Made by a program: the position numbers and the translations under genes
In this document: in pieces, positions 6,150 to 14,975 of the stretch
How the letters are laid out: each line of letters begins with the position of its first letter
Numbering within the stretch: position 1 is the first letter of the stretch
Assembly (NCBI GenBank): GCA_965603365.1
Contig: CBFDCR010000002.1
Coordinates: 1-64,000 of the forward strand
Length of the DNA stretch: 64,000 nucleotides
Direction of reading: 5' to 3'
DNA from: JAHELQ01 sp965603365
GTDB lineage: Bacteria > Acidobacteriota > Aminicenantia > UBA2199
The notes under the pieces: model-generated
Database searches by the model: none
What the model saw: the letters and a program-made list of their open reading frames with translations, nothing else
What the model was told of the DNA's origin: nothing

Positions 6150-8429
6150 CTAAAGGGAGAGGGCATAGCCGATCTTTAAAAAAAAAGTCCGGTTGGCCCG
6201 GGTCAAAGGGATATCGATATAACCAAACGAGTTGTCCGTGTATCCTAAAAACAGAACCGTCCTGGGATTTATTTTGTAGGAAAAGAGAAACTGGCTAAAC
6301 AACCGCCGGTATCGGGGATCAACCTCAAAGCCGTACAGGGCCATATCCCTCTCTATATCGGTGTACTGCAGTATCCCCCTGATCAACGCCCTCTCATTAA
6401 AATGATAAATCAGGCGCAGTTGTGTCAGGTTGGCGCTAAACAGGCGGCCATCGTCTACGTTTAGATGTTCTATGGAATGGGAGAGCACCAGGTTGAGATG
6501 CCTGCCGAAATTAAGAAGGATTTCCGGTCTCACATAGACGACCTCGCCGGCCCTTGTGTGGGCATAGTCGATTTCATCGCCAAAGACCCCGTAAATATTG
6601 ACATTAAAACTGCCGCTGGGTTTAATCTGAAACGTCAGGTGGTGAATGGACTGGTTAAAGGAGACCCCGTTGAATACTTTCCCCTTTACTTCCCACTCCC
6701 ACAGCAAAAACGACAGCAGCGGGCCATTCACGGCCACTTCGATGCCGGCTTTTTTCTCTATCAAACGGCGGTGATAATCCTCGGTTTGATACAGATCGGC
6801 CATCACCGCCGCCTTTGAGAAGAGGCTGCCCCTCTTGCCCCAGTAGGTATACCCGCCCCAGGCTTCCAGGTGCCGGAGATCCACCTGGGGCATGAAGCCG
6901 AGATCGGCCCGGAACCCCGGACTGTAGGCGTCATACTCTATCCCCCAGAAATAGGATCGCTTGTTTCTCTTATAGGCTAAGTAGAGGGCGGTTCCCGAAA
7001 AGTCCTGTTCATTCTGGCCGTAACGGTCCGGGATGTCTGCGGGATACGACGTATGGGAACCCAGGAACTGGAAAACGATCTGATCGGACCTGGAAATCCT
7101 GAACAGACCGTCCACCCCGGCAATCCTGTTATGGTAACTCTGCCCCTCCCTATCCGTAACCAGTATACCCAGGGTGGAGGAGGCGCCGATGTCCCGCCGG
7201 TAGCGCAGCACAGCGGCGTACGACCTTTGCGCCAGGGAGGCGGAATACGACTCTTCGGCCCCGGGAAACAACAGGTTGGTCATTTTATCCTGGACCACGA
7301 AGACACCCACGGCATTCCCAGCCGCCTTGCCGGACAATTTGATCCCCCAATCGGGATCGGCCAGCGTCCTGGTGTAAACAGCCTCCAGCGGGGTCTGGAA
7401 AAAATCGAGGCCCTCCAGGAAAAAGGGGCGCTTCTCCGGGTAATACAGGGCAAACTGTTTATTGATGTCCAGTTGGGCGGCATCGGCCTCTACCTGGGAG
7501 AAATCGGGGTTGACGGCCCCGCTCAATGTCAGGTTATTCGTAAACCCCCAGCGCCCCGACAGTCCGGCCTCTATATTAGAATTGGCCCTCTTTAATGCCC
7601 CCCCCTGTAAATCGTCCCGCACATCGGTCTTGAGGCCGGTGAGGGTGGGGCCCAGTTCGATGTTTTTACCCGGCCTCATTCCCGTCAGGCCGGTCAACCT
7701 GGGATACTTACAGAGTAAACATTCTTCATCCCGGTCATCCGGGTAACACTTCATCCAGTAGTGCTGCTCCCGGGGATACCCCCGCAGCAGTTCAAACCCC
7801 CAGGTCTGTTCCCCCCCGCTTCGCTGGAATTGCAGGGAGTTGAAGGGAATGGCCATCTCCACCACATAGCCGAAATCGGTGATCCGGCCGGCAGACTCCC
7901 ATATGGCGTCCCACGAATCGTCGAAATTGCTGCCGCCGTTGCTGTAGATCAAATCCCTCTGGATGCCCAGGGGATTCACCACAAAGGCAAAGCCCCTGTT
8001 CTGGTCGTTAAATGTATCCAGCACGACTCCCACCTTATCGTCCTGCCATATCTGGTCGCGGTCGGAAAAATGGGCCCTGATATTTGCCGGCTGTGGGTCT
8101 TCGGCCCGGAAGGCAATATAGATATTAGACCTGTCGTACAGCAGTAAACACTCTGTCTTCACCGGCGGGGGTGTGTTCTCCCCCGGGGATATCTCGTAAT
8201 CCAGGGAAATCGAGAGTGCCTGCTGCCAGGCCTCCTCCTCCAGTACGCCATCGATCACAATCTTCGCGGCGGTGCGGGTAATGCGATAGCTCCTCTTATG
8301 GAAAGGCGCCTGCTCATCCGGCGTAAGGGAAGAGGCGGGCGTCTCTATCGACAATAATACCGGGAAAAACAGGGCCCAAACAAGCCACCACTTCGACTTC
8401 CTTACCGCTGCTCTATGCGCTGTATTCAT
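6150..8429 (-). CDS. DUF5916-type outer-membrane beta-barrel protein with CBM9-like N-terminal domain
   Basis: 759 residues. Residues 1-35 form a signal peptide (WWLVWALFFPVLLSIETPAS). Residues 55-235 match the carbohydrate-binding-family-9-like domain of DUF5916 proteins (KIVIDGVLEEEAWQQA near the start, IYIAFRAEDPQP, DDKVGVVLDTFNDQNRGFAF, then GGSNFDDSWDAIWESA). The remainder alternates short amphipathic strands (WGFELLRGYPRE, YFWGIEYDAYS, FNVNIYGVFGDE, RTVLFLGYTDNSFGYI), typical of a beta-barrel, ending in IGYALSL. The protein should sit in the outer membrane, so the host is Gram-negative. Its substrate is unknown. Its place between the terminal NRPS (29 bases) and the acyltransferase (49 bases) suggests a role in passage of, or protection from, the peptide, but that is inference. 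Confidence 0.8.
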   Translation of the reverse strand: MNTAHRAAVRKSKWWLVWALFFPVLLSIETPASSLTPDEQAPFHKRSYRITRTAAKIVIDGVLEEEAWQQALSISLDYEISPGENTPPPVKTECLLLYDRSNIYIAFRAEDPQPANIRAHFSDRDQIWQDDKVGVVLDTFNDQNRGFAFVVNPLGIQRDLIYSNGGSNFDDSWDAIWESAGRITDFGYVVEMAIPFNSLQFQRSGGEQTWGFELLRGYPREQHYWMKCYPDDRDEECLLCKYPRLTGLTGMRPGKNIELGPTLTGLKTDVRDDLQGGALKRANSNIEAGLSGRWGFTNNLTLSGAVNPDFSQVEADAAQLDINKQFALYYPEKRPFFLEGLDFFQTPLEAVYTRTLADPDWGIKLSGKAAGNAVGVFVVQDKMTNLLFPGAEESYSASLAQRSYAAVLRYRRDIGASSTLGILVTDREGQSYHNRIAGVDGLFRISRSDQIVFQFLGSHTSYPADIPDRYGQNEQDFSGTALYLAYKRNKRSYFWGIEYDAYSPGFRADLGFMPQVDLRHLEAWGGYTYWGKRGSLFSKAAVMADLYQTEDYHRRLIEKKAGIEVAVNGPLLSFLLWEWEVKGKVFNGVSFNQSIHHLTFQIKPSGSFNVNIYGVFGDEIDYAHTRAGEVVYVRPEILLNFGRHLNLVLSHSIEHLNVDDGRLFSANLTQLRLIYHFNERALIRGILQYTDIERDMALYGFEVDPRYRRLFSQFLFSYKINPRTVLFLGYTDNSFGYIDIPLTRANRTFFLKIGYALSL

Positions 8430-8458
8430 GGGTCATACTCCTCAAATGAAATTTTTAT

Positions 8459-11400
8459 TTATCCCCGCTGGTTCACGGCCTGGTCGAGCCCCCGGGCCAG
8501 TTCGGTCACTCCAGGCATCCTCAAGATGGAGAAATGGTTGCCGGAAATTTTATACTCTTTCAGCGGCGTTTTACAATAGTCATTCCAGCCATCGGCACCA
8601 ACCGCCACCGATTCGGCGGCACTAAAAAAGGTCACACCGGCATCGACTCGCTGCCGGGGGATGTAACCGTTCCGGGCGCTGTTGTAGGTACGGATCAGGT
8701 TCAGGTATTCAATCACCTGCCGCAGCCCCAGCCGGGCCAAACCGGGTATGGCTTCGGCAATATCCTGGGGAATGGCACGTTTTAAGATATCGATATCAAA
8801 ATGCCCCGCCTCCAACTGCTCGATAACCGTCGGCCACACCTGGTCGAGCCGAACGACATCTTGCCGGTTCACGGTATCGGCGGGGAAATAGGCCTTAATC
8901 ACATCGAACTCGGATTCAAGGTTAAATTCCTCTTTATGGCGGACCAGGTCCCGGTGAGGTGCCAGGGCATCTATGAGGGCACAGCATCCGACCTTCTCAT
9001 TCACCGCCTCCAACTGACGGGCCGCCTCAAAGGCAATGGTGCCCCCCAACGACCAGCCGGTTAGATGATAGGGCCCCACAGGCTGGACTTGCCTGATTTT
9101 TTTACAATATTTCCCGGCGACCTCTTCGATGGTCACATTTACGGGGGTATAATCCTTAAGTTTATCGGATCTGATCCCCCAACAACTCATTCCAGGACTC
9201 AACCGGCGGCACAGTTCCATATATCCATCTACCCCGCCGTCACCGGCGTGAAACAAAAACAGGTTGGCCGGGCCGCTTCCCTGTTTTAACAGCACCAGAT
9301 TGTCGTCCCCCATCGACTGGACATCCCCTCCTCCAGCCTCGGCGATGTAGGCGGACAAATCGCTGATCCTGGGCAAACGAAATATTTCGGCCAGCGGCAG
9401 CGTCACCCCAAATGCCTGCTGGATCCGTTCCGCCATGGTAGTCACCTTTAACGAGTGCCCCCCCAGTTCAAAAAAACTGGTCTCTATACTGATGCTGTCT
9501 GCCTCTCTATCCAGGATTCCGGACCATATCCGCACCAACGCCGCCTCTCTCCCATTGCGGGGCGCCGCATAGGCCCGCCCGCTGCCGCCGGTACCGGGTT
9601 CCGGCAACGCTTCCCGGTCTATCTTACCATTGGCCGTCAAGGGAATTTCCGCCAACTGCACAAAGTATGCCGGTACCATATAATCCGGCAGTGTCCCCGA
9701 CAAATACTGCCGCAGCGCCGAGGCACCGAGGCTCTCGTCACCATCCTGGCTGTTTAAAATCGCCGCCGCCTGATCCCCTTCAACAGCAACTTCCAGGTCC
9801 TCTGCCCCCTGACCTTCAATGGCTGTGTTTTCCACTCTCTCCCTGAGGGCCGCCAACCTCTCCCGCCCCCTATCGCCGCAGAGGGGGCAGGCGAGGTCGG
9901 GTGATATACTCAACTCCTCCAGGATCTTGCCCCGGAATCCCCGATCCCAATCAAAGCCCTGGTCCCCAGACAGCTTCCTGAAATGTTCGCTGAAAGCATA
10001 GGTCATCATTTGATAGCCATCGGTATGCACAATATTCCCGGAGGCCCGGTGGTTAAACAGCAAGAATTTATTGTAGGCGGGATTTTCAATGCCCAGGATG
10101 ATCTTTATGGCCTCAATTACCGCCGCCCCGGTGCCCACAAAGAGTGAAGAGGCCAATACGTGCAGCGGCCTTTTGCGGTAATCCAGCGCGGCCGTGCGCA
10201 TGCCCTCCGTAAGACTCCGGTACTTCTCTTCATCAAACAGGCAGTGGAAACACGGTGTCTTGGGGGCGTGGAATATCGCCGCATAAGCATTCAAATCAAT
10301 CATGGCGGACACCACCTGGGGGATTTCCCTGGCCACGGCGCATTCGGATAATATAAATTTAGCCTCCAGGTCATCCAGCATATCGAAGATAACCGAGGCC
10401 CTTCCCACCAGTTCAAATACATTTTGCCGGGTCAATCGCCGGTCAATGGGCACGGCCTTCACATGGGGATTGAGGCGGCTAACCGTCATAGCGGCAGACA
10501 CCGCCTTGTTCATCCCGATTCTCGATTCATCGTGGAGAAACTGGCGATTCAAATTGGACCGTTCCACCCGGTCGTAATCGCAAATGATGATGGTGCCGAC
10601 CCCGGCCAGTGCCAACTGGGTAATGGTCGGGGAGGCACCGCCCCCGGCCCCGGCCACGAACACGGTGGTGCCCTTTAACTTCTCCTGGGAAGCAACACCC
10701 CAGCCAGCGAGCAGCATCTGCCGATGATACCTGGCCCTCTCCTCTTCGGTCAGTCGATATCGACCATCATAATGCCCCGCTTCCCCCGCCTTCTTCCTCT
10801 CGTCTCCTGTTTCACTCCCCGCGCCATCCTGCTGCCGGGGAACCAGGTAGGCACATAAAAACCTGGCTCCATCGCCGTCCTGCCGGTCAACCACCACCGC
10901 GCCGGAGATCCCCGGATGATTCAACAATTGGGTTTCGATCTCCCCCAACTCGATGCGGTATCCCCGTATCTTAACCTGGTGGTCGCGCCGGCCCAAAAAT
11001 TCGATACTCCCATCCGGCAGCCGGCGGGCCAGATCGCCGCTCCTGTATAGGGTCTGGGATTTAGGGGGTTGGGGCTGGCGGCCGGCGGCTGGGGCTGTAA
11101 TGAATTTTTCCGCCGTAAATTCCGGCCGGTTTAAATAGCCCCGGGCCAGGCAGACGCCGGAGATACATAACTCCCCCGGCACCCCCACCGGCAGCAGCCG
11201 GAGTTCTCGATCCAGGATGTAGACAGCGGTATTGGCAATCGGTTTCCCGATCACCGGCTTCCCTTTATAGGCCTCAAAGCGGCTGAAATCGACCACACAG
11301 CGGATGCAGCCGATGGTGGCCTCGGTGGGGCCGTAGTGGTTCATGACGACCAGATCCTTAAATGCCCCATGGGCCTGCTCGATATCCCCGACGTCGATCG

Positions 11401-14400
11401 CCTCTCCCCCCAGGACCGCCAGCCTGAACCGGGGACACATTCGCCCCCCAAAAGCCGGGCTGTTGACCAGCGTCTTAAAGAGGGAGGGCGTCATCTTGAT
11501 ATAGCTAATTTGCCTGTTTTTCATGTAAACCAATATTTTTTCGGGGGACAGATAGAGATCCCTGGGCAGCACGTGACATTCACCGCCCCTTAAAATGGGG
11601 GGGTAGAGGGCCGTATATCCCAGGTCAAAGGCAAAGGAGGAGGTAAAAATCGCCCGGTCTTCACCGCCGAGCCCCACCTCCCTGGAAAACCAATCGACAT
11701 AATTCACCAGGCTCTCATGGCGCACCAATACCCCTTTTGCCCTGCCGGTAGTGCCGGAAGTATAGATGGCATATACGATATCCCCATCATTGGTCACCTG
11801 CCCCATATCGGAACTCTTACCTTCCCATATACGACGGTCATCCATATTCACCACGCCGCCAACGAAGTCGAGCCGATCTACAAATTGGGCCGTGGTGATC
11901 AGCAGTCGGCTGCCGCTGTCCCGCAGCATATACTGGACCCTCATTTCCGGGTAGCCCGGGTCGATGGGCAGGTAGGCGGCACCGGCTTTTAATACCCCCA
12001 GCAGGGCCACCACCAGGTTTAAGGACGGCTCCAGCATGATGGCCGCCATATCGTTGGGCCTGACGCCTTCTGCCCGCAGCAGGGCAGCCAGTTGGTCGGC
12101 CTTTCTATTTAACTCCCCATACCCGATCCCCCGGCATAGCTGGCCCTGCCAGCGCCTACTCTCCCTGTGCTGCCGGACTTTTAAATTGTTCTCCAGGTAA
12201 AATTGGCTGACCCCGGAATTCAGGCCGTCATCCTGGAAATAGATGTAGGGGTAGTTGAAATGTTCCATCGCCGGGTAAGCCGATTCCCGGTTGAAATTCT
12301 TCTCACTGCAGCTCAAAAAATCCTCGAACCGGGCCGCATAGGCGTGCATCCGATACCTGCCGGGATCTTGGAGAATGGGGGCCCCGGGCTGGGCGTGGAG
12401 CCTGGCCCAATGCAACTCGCCGAAGCGGGGGCAGGTGTGCATGACAAGGGATAAAAATTCTTCACTCTGCTTTATGTCTTCAGAGGTAAAATAGGGCAGG
12501 CCGGTAATTAGATTGAGGCGAACTTCACTGTTTTCATATTTCTCACACCGGTCCAGGAAAGCCAGGATCTGGGCGTCTGTCGGTTGGGGTTTAACCAATC
12601 CCAACGCAAACAACTGCTGCCGGTGCCGCTGCGAAAGGGTGGTGACATCGATGTCGAAATAGACGTATTTAAACGTCTCACACACAAGCTTTATGAGGGA
12701 TGGTGAAGGGAGAGTCAGGCTGGAAAAGATGCAGAAATGGGCAGACAGGTCCAGACCGGCCCAGATTTTCCGGCAGTAATCCTCTAAATCTTCCGGGCGA
12801 ACATCAAGATCAAACTGGAAGGTGGAGGCATATTTTTTCGCCGCCTCGATATCTCTCCTGACCGCCTCGACTCCCCGCCGCCGTACCGCAGTCCGGCCAA
12901 AGGTCTCTTGCTGGGCCTGCCGACACCCCCCACAATAGAGACAGTTCATCACACAGCCCTTATGGGTGTTGATATAGAAGGTTCCCAAAATAGAGGCATA
13001 ATCGGACAGCAAGATCTCATCCAGGTGAGAGAGATAAATGTCTTCCAGGCTCTCTTCATCCTGGACATAGGAGAGGGGATTCTCTATGACATCTCCACCC
13101 CGCTTATAAACGATATTGGGGATGCCCGCTGCATCCTGTTCCCGGCAGATATGAAGCAGCGGCACCTCACCGTCACCCCGTACCACGAAGTCAACCGCCT
13201 CGAAGCGGATGACCTGCTGCCAATAGTAAGAAGCCGTATTGCCGCCCGCCACAACTTTTATTTCGGCTGAAAAAGCTTTTACGATTTTACAAATATCCAG
13301 GACCCGGGCAATATAGAGAAACCACTTCAGGCTGACGGCCACAATTTTCGGGCGAATTTTTTCTAAGAGTTCATCGAGATTTTTCTTTAAAGATCGATAA
13401 TCGGTGGCCGGGTCATAAAATTGACAGGCGGCGGCAAGGCCATTTCTTCTTAAATAGGCCGCCAGGTAGAGCAGCCCGGTGGTCGGCACGCCCGGCCCAT
13501 CCCCCAGCAGCAGTACATCGGCCCCGGCAGCCTCTTTATGATGAAAAAACCCCGGGTGCCAATCAACCCGCGGCGGTTCTTCTTCATCATTGTCGAAATA
13601 TCCAGCCAGCGGGATATCCAGCGGCAGGGTTTCCCGATCTACCCCAACCAACCGGATTAAATGGTGACGAAACAGCGATTGGACGGTAAACATAAAATCC
13701 CTAAAGGTCTCAATCGATAAACGCTCCGGTTCGCTGTTGAAGGCAAAGGTCAATCCCAGTAAATCGATGTCTCTCGTGGAATAGAGAAAGAGAAGGGGTT
13801 GGGGATCGAGAGCCTGCAGGCCGGAAAAAATCGCTTTGTTATTTCTCTTGCCATCAAAGAGGGCGGTGAGTTTTGCCATATCCCGGTTGACCAGGAGGCC
13901 GTTGTGACGGTGGGTCTTGAGTATCTCCAGGCGGTGGGGATGGTGAAAGCCGGGTAAAGGGGAGCGAAACAGGTAGGGATTGGCCCGGAAACAGCATGAG
14001 GCCATCTTTTCAAACAATGAAGCATCGGCACTCCCCGATTGCCAAAAGCCGTAAATGTCCTCCAGGTCCACTGCCGCACCGACGGCCAATCGATGCGGCG
14101 TCTTTAGCGCCTGCTCTTCAAATAACCGATGGATGGTTTTACCCTGGGGGTAGGCCGTCGCCGTATCGTTAAAAACAGCCAATATCTGCCTCTGCTCCTG
14201 CGCCGAAAGGATATTGATATCCGCCGCCTTCACCTCCACATCGGTCAGTACTGCTGCCAACAAATTTCGCAAATGGGCCACAATTCGTTTGATCGTGGTT
14301 CCCCGGTACAATAGGGAGTTGAATTCCACCTCCCCTTCGAGTTGGGATTCACCCTGGAAAAACGAAAAAATAACGGTGGGATTGAGATACTGCACATACT

Positions 14401-14950
14401 TTTTATCATGGATGTTTTCCAGCAAAACAACCAGGTCAAAGAGGGGAAAATCGGTGTCCGAAGAGGGAATGTTGAGATCCCGCAGCAGCATCTCGATGGG
14501 ATAATTTTGATGGGTATCCGCCTCGACAATGGACTGCTTGACCTGCAGCAGTAACTCTTTAAAGGTCATATCACCGGAGATCGGGTTTCTCAAGGCTAAG
14601 GCCGTGTTAATGAATTCGGCCTCCCGCTCCTGCTTGTAAATGGGCAGTCCCAGGACGATATCTTCACAGCCGGTGTATTTATAGAGCAATACCAGGATAC
14701 CGGTCACCAATATCATATGCAGCCTGACATAGGAGCGGTTACTCAGTTTTTCCAATCCGGCAAAGACCTCCCCTGGAAGGACAAATCTCTGCGAAACAAA
14801 CACCGGTTTATCTCCATCGGTTTTTTTAAAATCATAGGGAAAGCCGCTCTTAACGAGATCACCCGCCAACTGTTTCAGCCAGTACTCTTGCTCAAGACTG
14901 AACTGATCCGACAGGATCGCCAACTCATCGGAAAATTTCCTGTATTGCAT
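8459..14950 (-). CDS. Terminal NRPS subunit: half-C, radical SAM insert, Asp-type A domain with E1-like insert, PCP, thioesterase
   Basis: 2163 residues from the ATG at 14950, chosen because GGAG lies six bases upstream and the two other half-C proteins start at the same distance from their first motif (an ATG at 14998 has no proper site). Layout: 1-260, C-terminal lobe only of a condensation domain (no HHxxxDG); 270-290, the normal start of an A domain (RLFEEQALKTPHRLAV), interrupted by about 640 residues; within these a PqqD-like stretch (~345-400), a B12-binding-like Rossmann region (478-605) and a radical SAM core with C666, C670, C673 (GCVMNCLYC). The A domain resumes at ~945 (GYGELNRKADQLA). 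Its specificity positions read D-L-T-K-V-G-H-I-G, the known Asp code. Residues 1392-1700 are a ThiF/MoeB-like insert; A10 (NGK, K1776), PCP (S1833) and a type I thioesterase (GWSLG, S1967; H2139) follow. It adds the last residue and releases the product. Confidence 0.93.
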   Translation of the reverse strand: MQYRKFSDELAILSDQFSLEQEYWLKQLAGDLVKSGFPYDFKKTDGDKPVFVSQRFVLPGEVFAGLEKLSNRSYVRLHMILVTGILVLLYKYTGCEDIVLGLPIYKQEREAEFINTALALRNPISGDMTFKELLLQVKQSIVEADTHQNYPIEMLLRDLNIPSSDTDFPLFDLVVLLENIHDKKYVQYLNPTVIFSFFQGESQLEGEVEFNSLLYRGTTIKRIVAHLRNLLAAVLTDVEVKAADINILSAQEQRQILAVFNDTATAYPQGKTIHRLFEEQALKTPHRLAVGAAVDLEDIYGFWQSGSADASLFEKMASCCFRANPYLFRSPLPGFHHPHRLEILKTHRHNGLLVNRDMAKLTALFDGKRNNKAIFSGLQALDPQPLLFLYSTRDIDLLGLTFAFNSEPERLSIETFRDFMFTVQSLFRHHLIRLVGVDRETLPLDIPLAGYFDNDEEEPPRVDWHPGFFHHKEAAGADVLLLGDGPGVPTTGLLYLAAYLRRNGLAAACQFYDPATDYRSLKKNLDELLEKIRPKIVAVSLKWFLYIARVLDICKIVKAFSAEIKVVAGGNTASYYWQQVIRFEAVDFVVRGDGEVPLLHICREQDAAGIPNIVYKRGGDVIENPLSYVQDEESLEDIYLSHLDEILLSDYASILGTFYINTHKGCVMNCLYCGGCRQAQQETFGRTAVRRRGVEAVRRDIEAAKKYASTFQFDLDVRPEDLEDYCRKIWAGLDLSAHFCIFSSLTLPSPSLIKLVCETFKYVYFDIDVTTLSQRHRQQLFALGLVKPQPTDAQILAFLDRCEKYENSEVRLNLITGLPYFTSEDIKQSEEFLSLVMHTCPRFGELHWARLHAQPGAPILQDPGRYRMHAYAARFEDFLSCSEKNFNRESAYPAMEHFNYPYIYFQDDGLNSGVSQFYLENNLKVRQHRESRRWQGQLCRGIGYGELNRKADQLAALLRAEGVRPNDMAAIMLEPSLNLVVALLGVLKAGAAYLPIDPGYPEMRVQYMLRDSGSRLLITTAQFVDRLDFVGGVVNMDDRRIWEGKSSDMGQVTNDGDIVYAIYTSGTTGRAKGVLVRHESLVNYVDWFSREVGLGGEDRAIFTSSFAFDLGYTALYPPILRGGECHVLPRDLYLSPEKILVYMKNRQISYIKMTPSLFKTLVNSPAFGGRMCPRFRLAVLGGEAIDVGDIEQAHGAFKDLVVMNHYGPTEATIGCIRCVVDFSRFEAYKGKPVIGKPIANTAVYILDRELRLLPVGVPGELCISGVCLARGYLNRPEFTAEKFITAPAAGRQPQPPKSQTLYRSGDLARRLPDGSIEFLGRRDHQVKIRGYRIELGEIETQLLNHPGISGAVVVDRQDGDGARFLCAYLVPRQQDGAGSETGDERKKAGEAGHYDGRYRLTEEERARYHRQMLLAGWGVASQEKLKGTTVFVAGAGGGASPTITQLALAGVGTIIICDYDRVERSNLNRQFLHDESRIGMNKAVSAAMTVSRLNPHVKAVPIDRRLTRQNVFELVGRASVIFDMLDDLEAKFILSECAVAREIPQVVSAMIDLNAYAAIFHAPKTPCFHCLFDEEKYRSLTEGMRTAALDYRKRPLHVLASSLFVGTGAAVIEAIKIILGIENPAYNKFLLFNHRASGNIVHTDGYQMMTYAFSEHFRKLSGDQGFDWDRGFRGKILEELSISPDLACPLCGDRGRERLAALRERVENTAIEGQGAEDLEVAVEGDQAAAILNSQDGDESLGASALRQYLSGTLPDYMVPAYFVQLAEIPLTANGKIDREALPEPGTGGSGRAYAAPRNGREAALVRIWSGILDREADSISIETSFFELGGHSLKVTTMAERIQQAFGVTLPLAEIFRLPRISDLSAYIAEAGGGDVQSMGDDNLVLLKQGSGPANLFLFHAGDGGVDGYMELCRRLSPGMSCWGIRSDKLKDYTPVNVTIEEVAGKYCKKIRQVQPVGPYHLTGWSLGGTIAFEAARQLEAVNEKVGCCALIDALAPHRDLVRHKEEFNLESEFDVIKAYFPADTVNRQDVVRLDQVWPTVIEQLEAGHFDIDILKRAIPQDIAEAIPGLARLGLRQVIEYLNLIRTYNSARNGYIPRQRVDAGVTFFSAAESVAVGADGWNDYCKTPLKEYKISGNHFSILRMPGVTELARGLDQAVNQRG
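11051..11104 (-). repeat. In-frame low-complexity insert in the A-domain loop before motif A7 (terminal NRPS)
   Basis: Between the EKFI and LYRSGDLAR motifs the coding sequence holds Ala/Gly/Gln/Pro-rich padding (APAAGRQPQPPKSQ) built from GGGGTTGGGGCTGGCGG-like micro-repeats on the plus strand. Ordinary A domains have about ten structured residues here. The same loop is padded in two other A domains of the window. Confidence 0.5.
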
Positions 14951-14956
14951 GGTGCG

Positions 14957-14960
14957 CTCC
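14957..14960 (-). promoter_or_regulatory. Ribosome site (GGAG) deciding the start at 14950
   Basis: GGAG six bases before ATG 14950-14948. The upstream ATGs at 14998 and 14962 lack properly spaced sites, and 14998 would overlap the end of the previous gene by 23 bases. Confidence 0.55.
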
Positions 14961-14975
14961 ATTTCAGCAAAGGGG

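Noticed and set aside
7053..7595. 180-residue plus-strand open frame
   Set aside because: Antisense to a well-supported DUF5916 gene; Pro/Gly/Gln-rich translation typical of a shadow frame in GC-rich codons.
14171..14950. Half-C as a truncated pseudo-domain or sequencing error
   Set aside because: The same N-terminal boundary occurs in three separate subunits, each with its own start signal.
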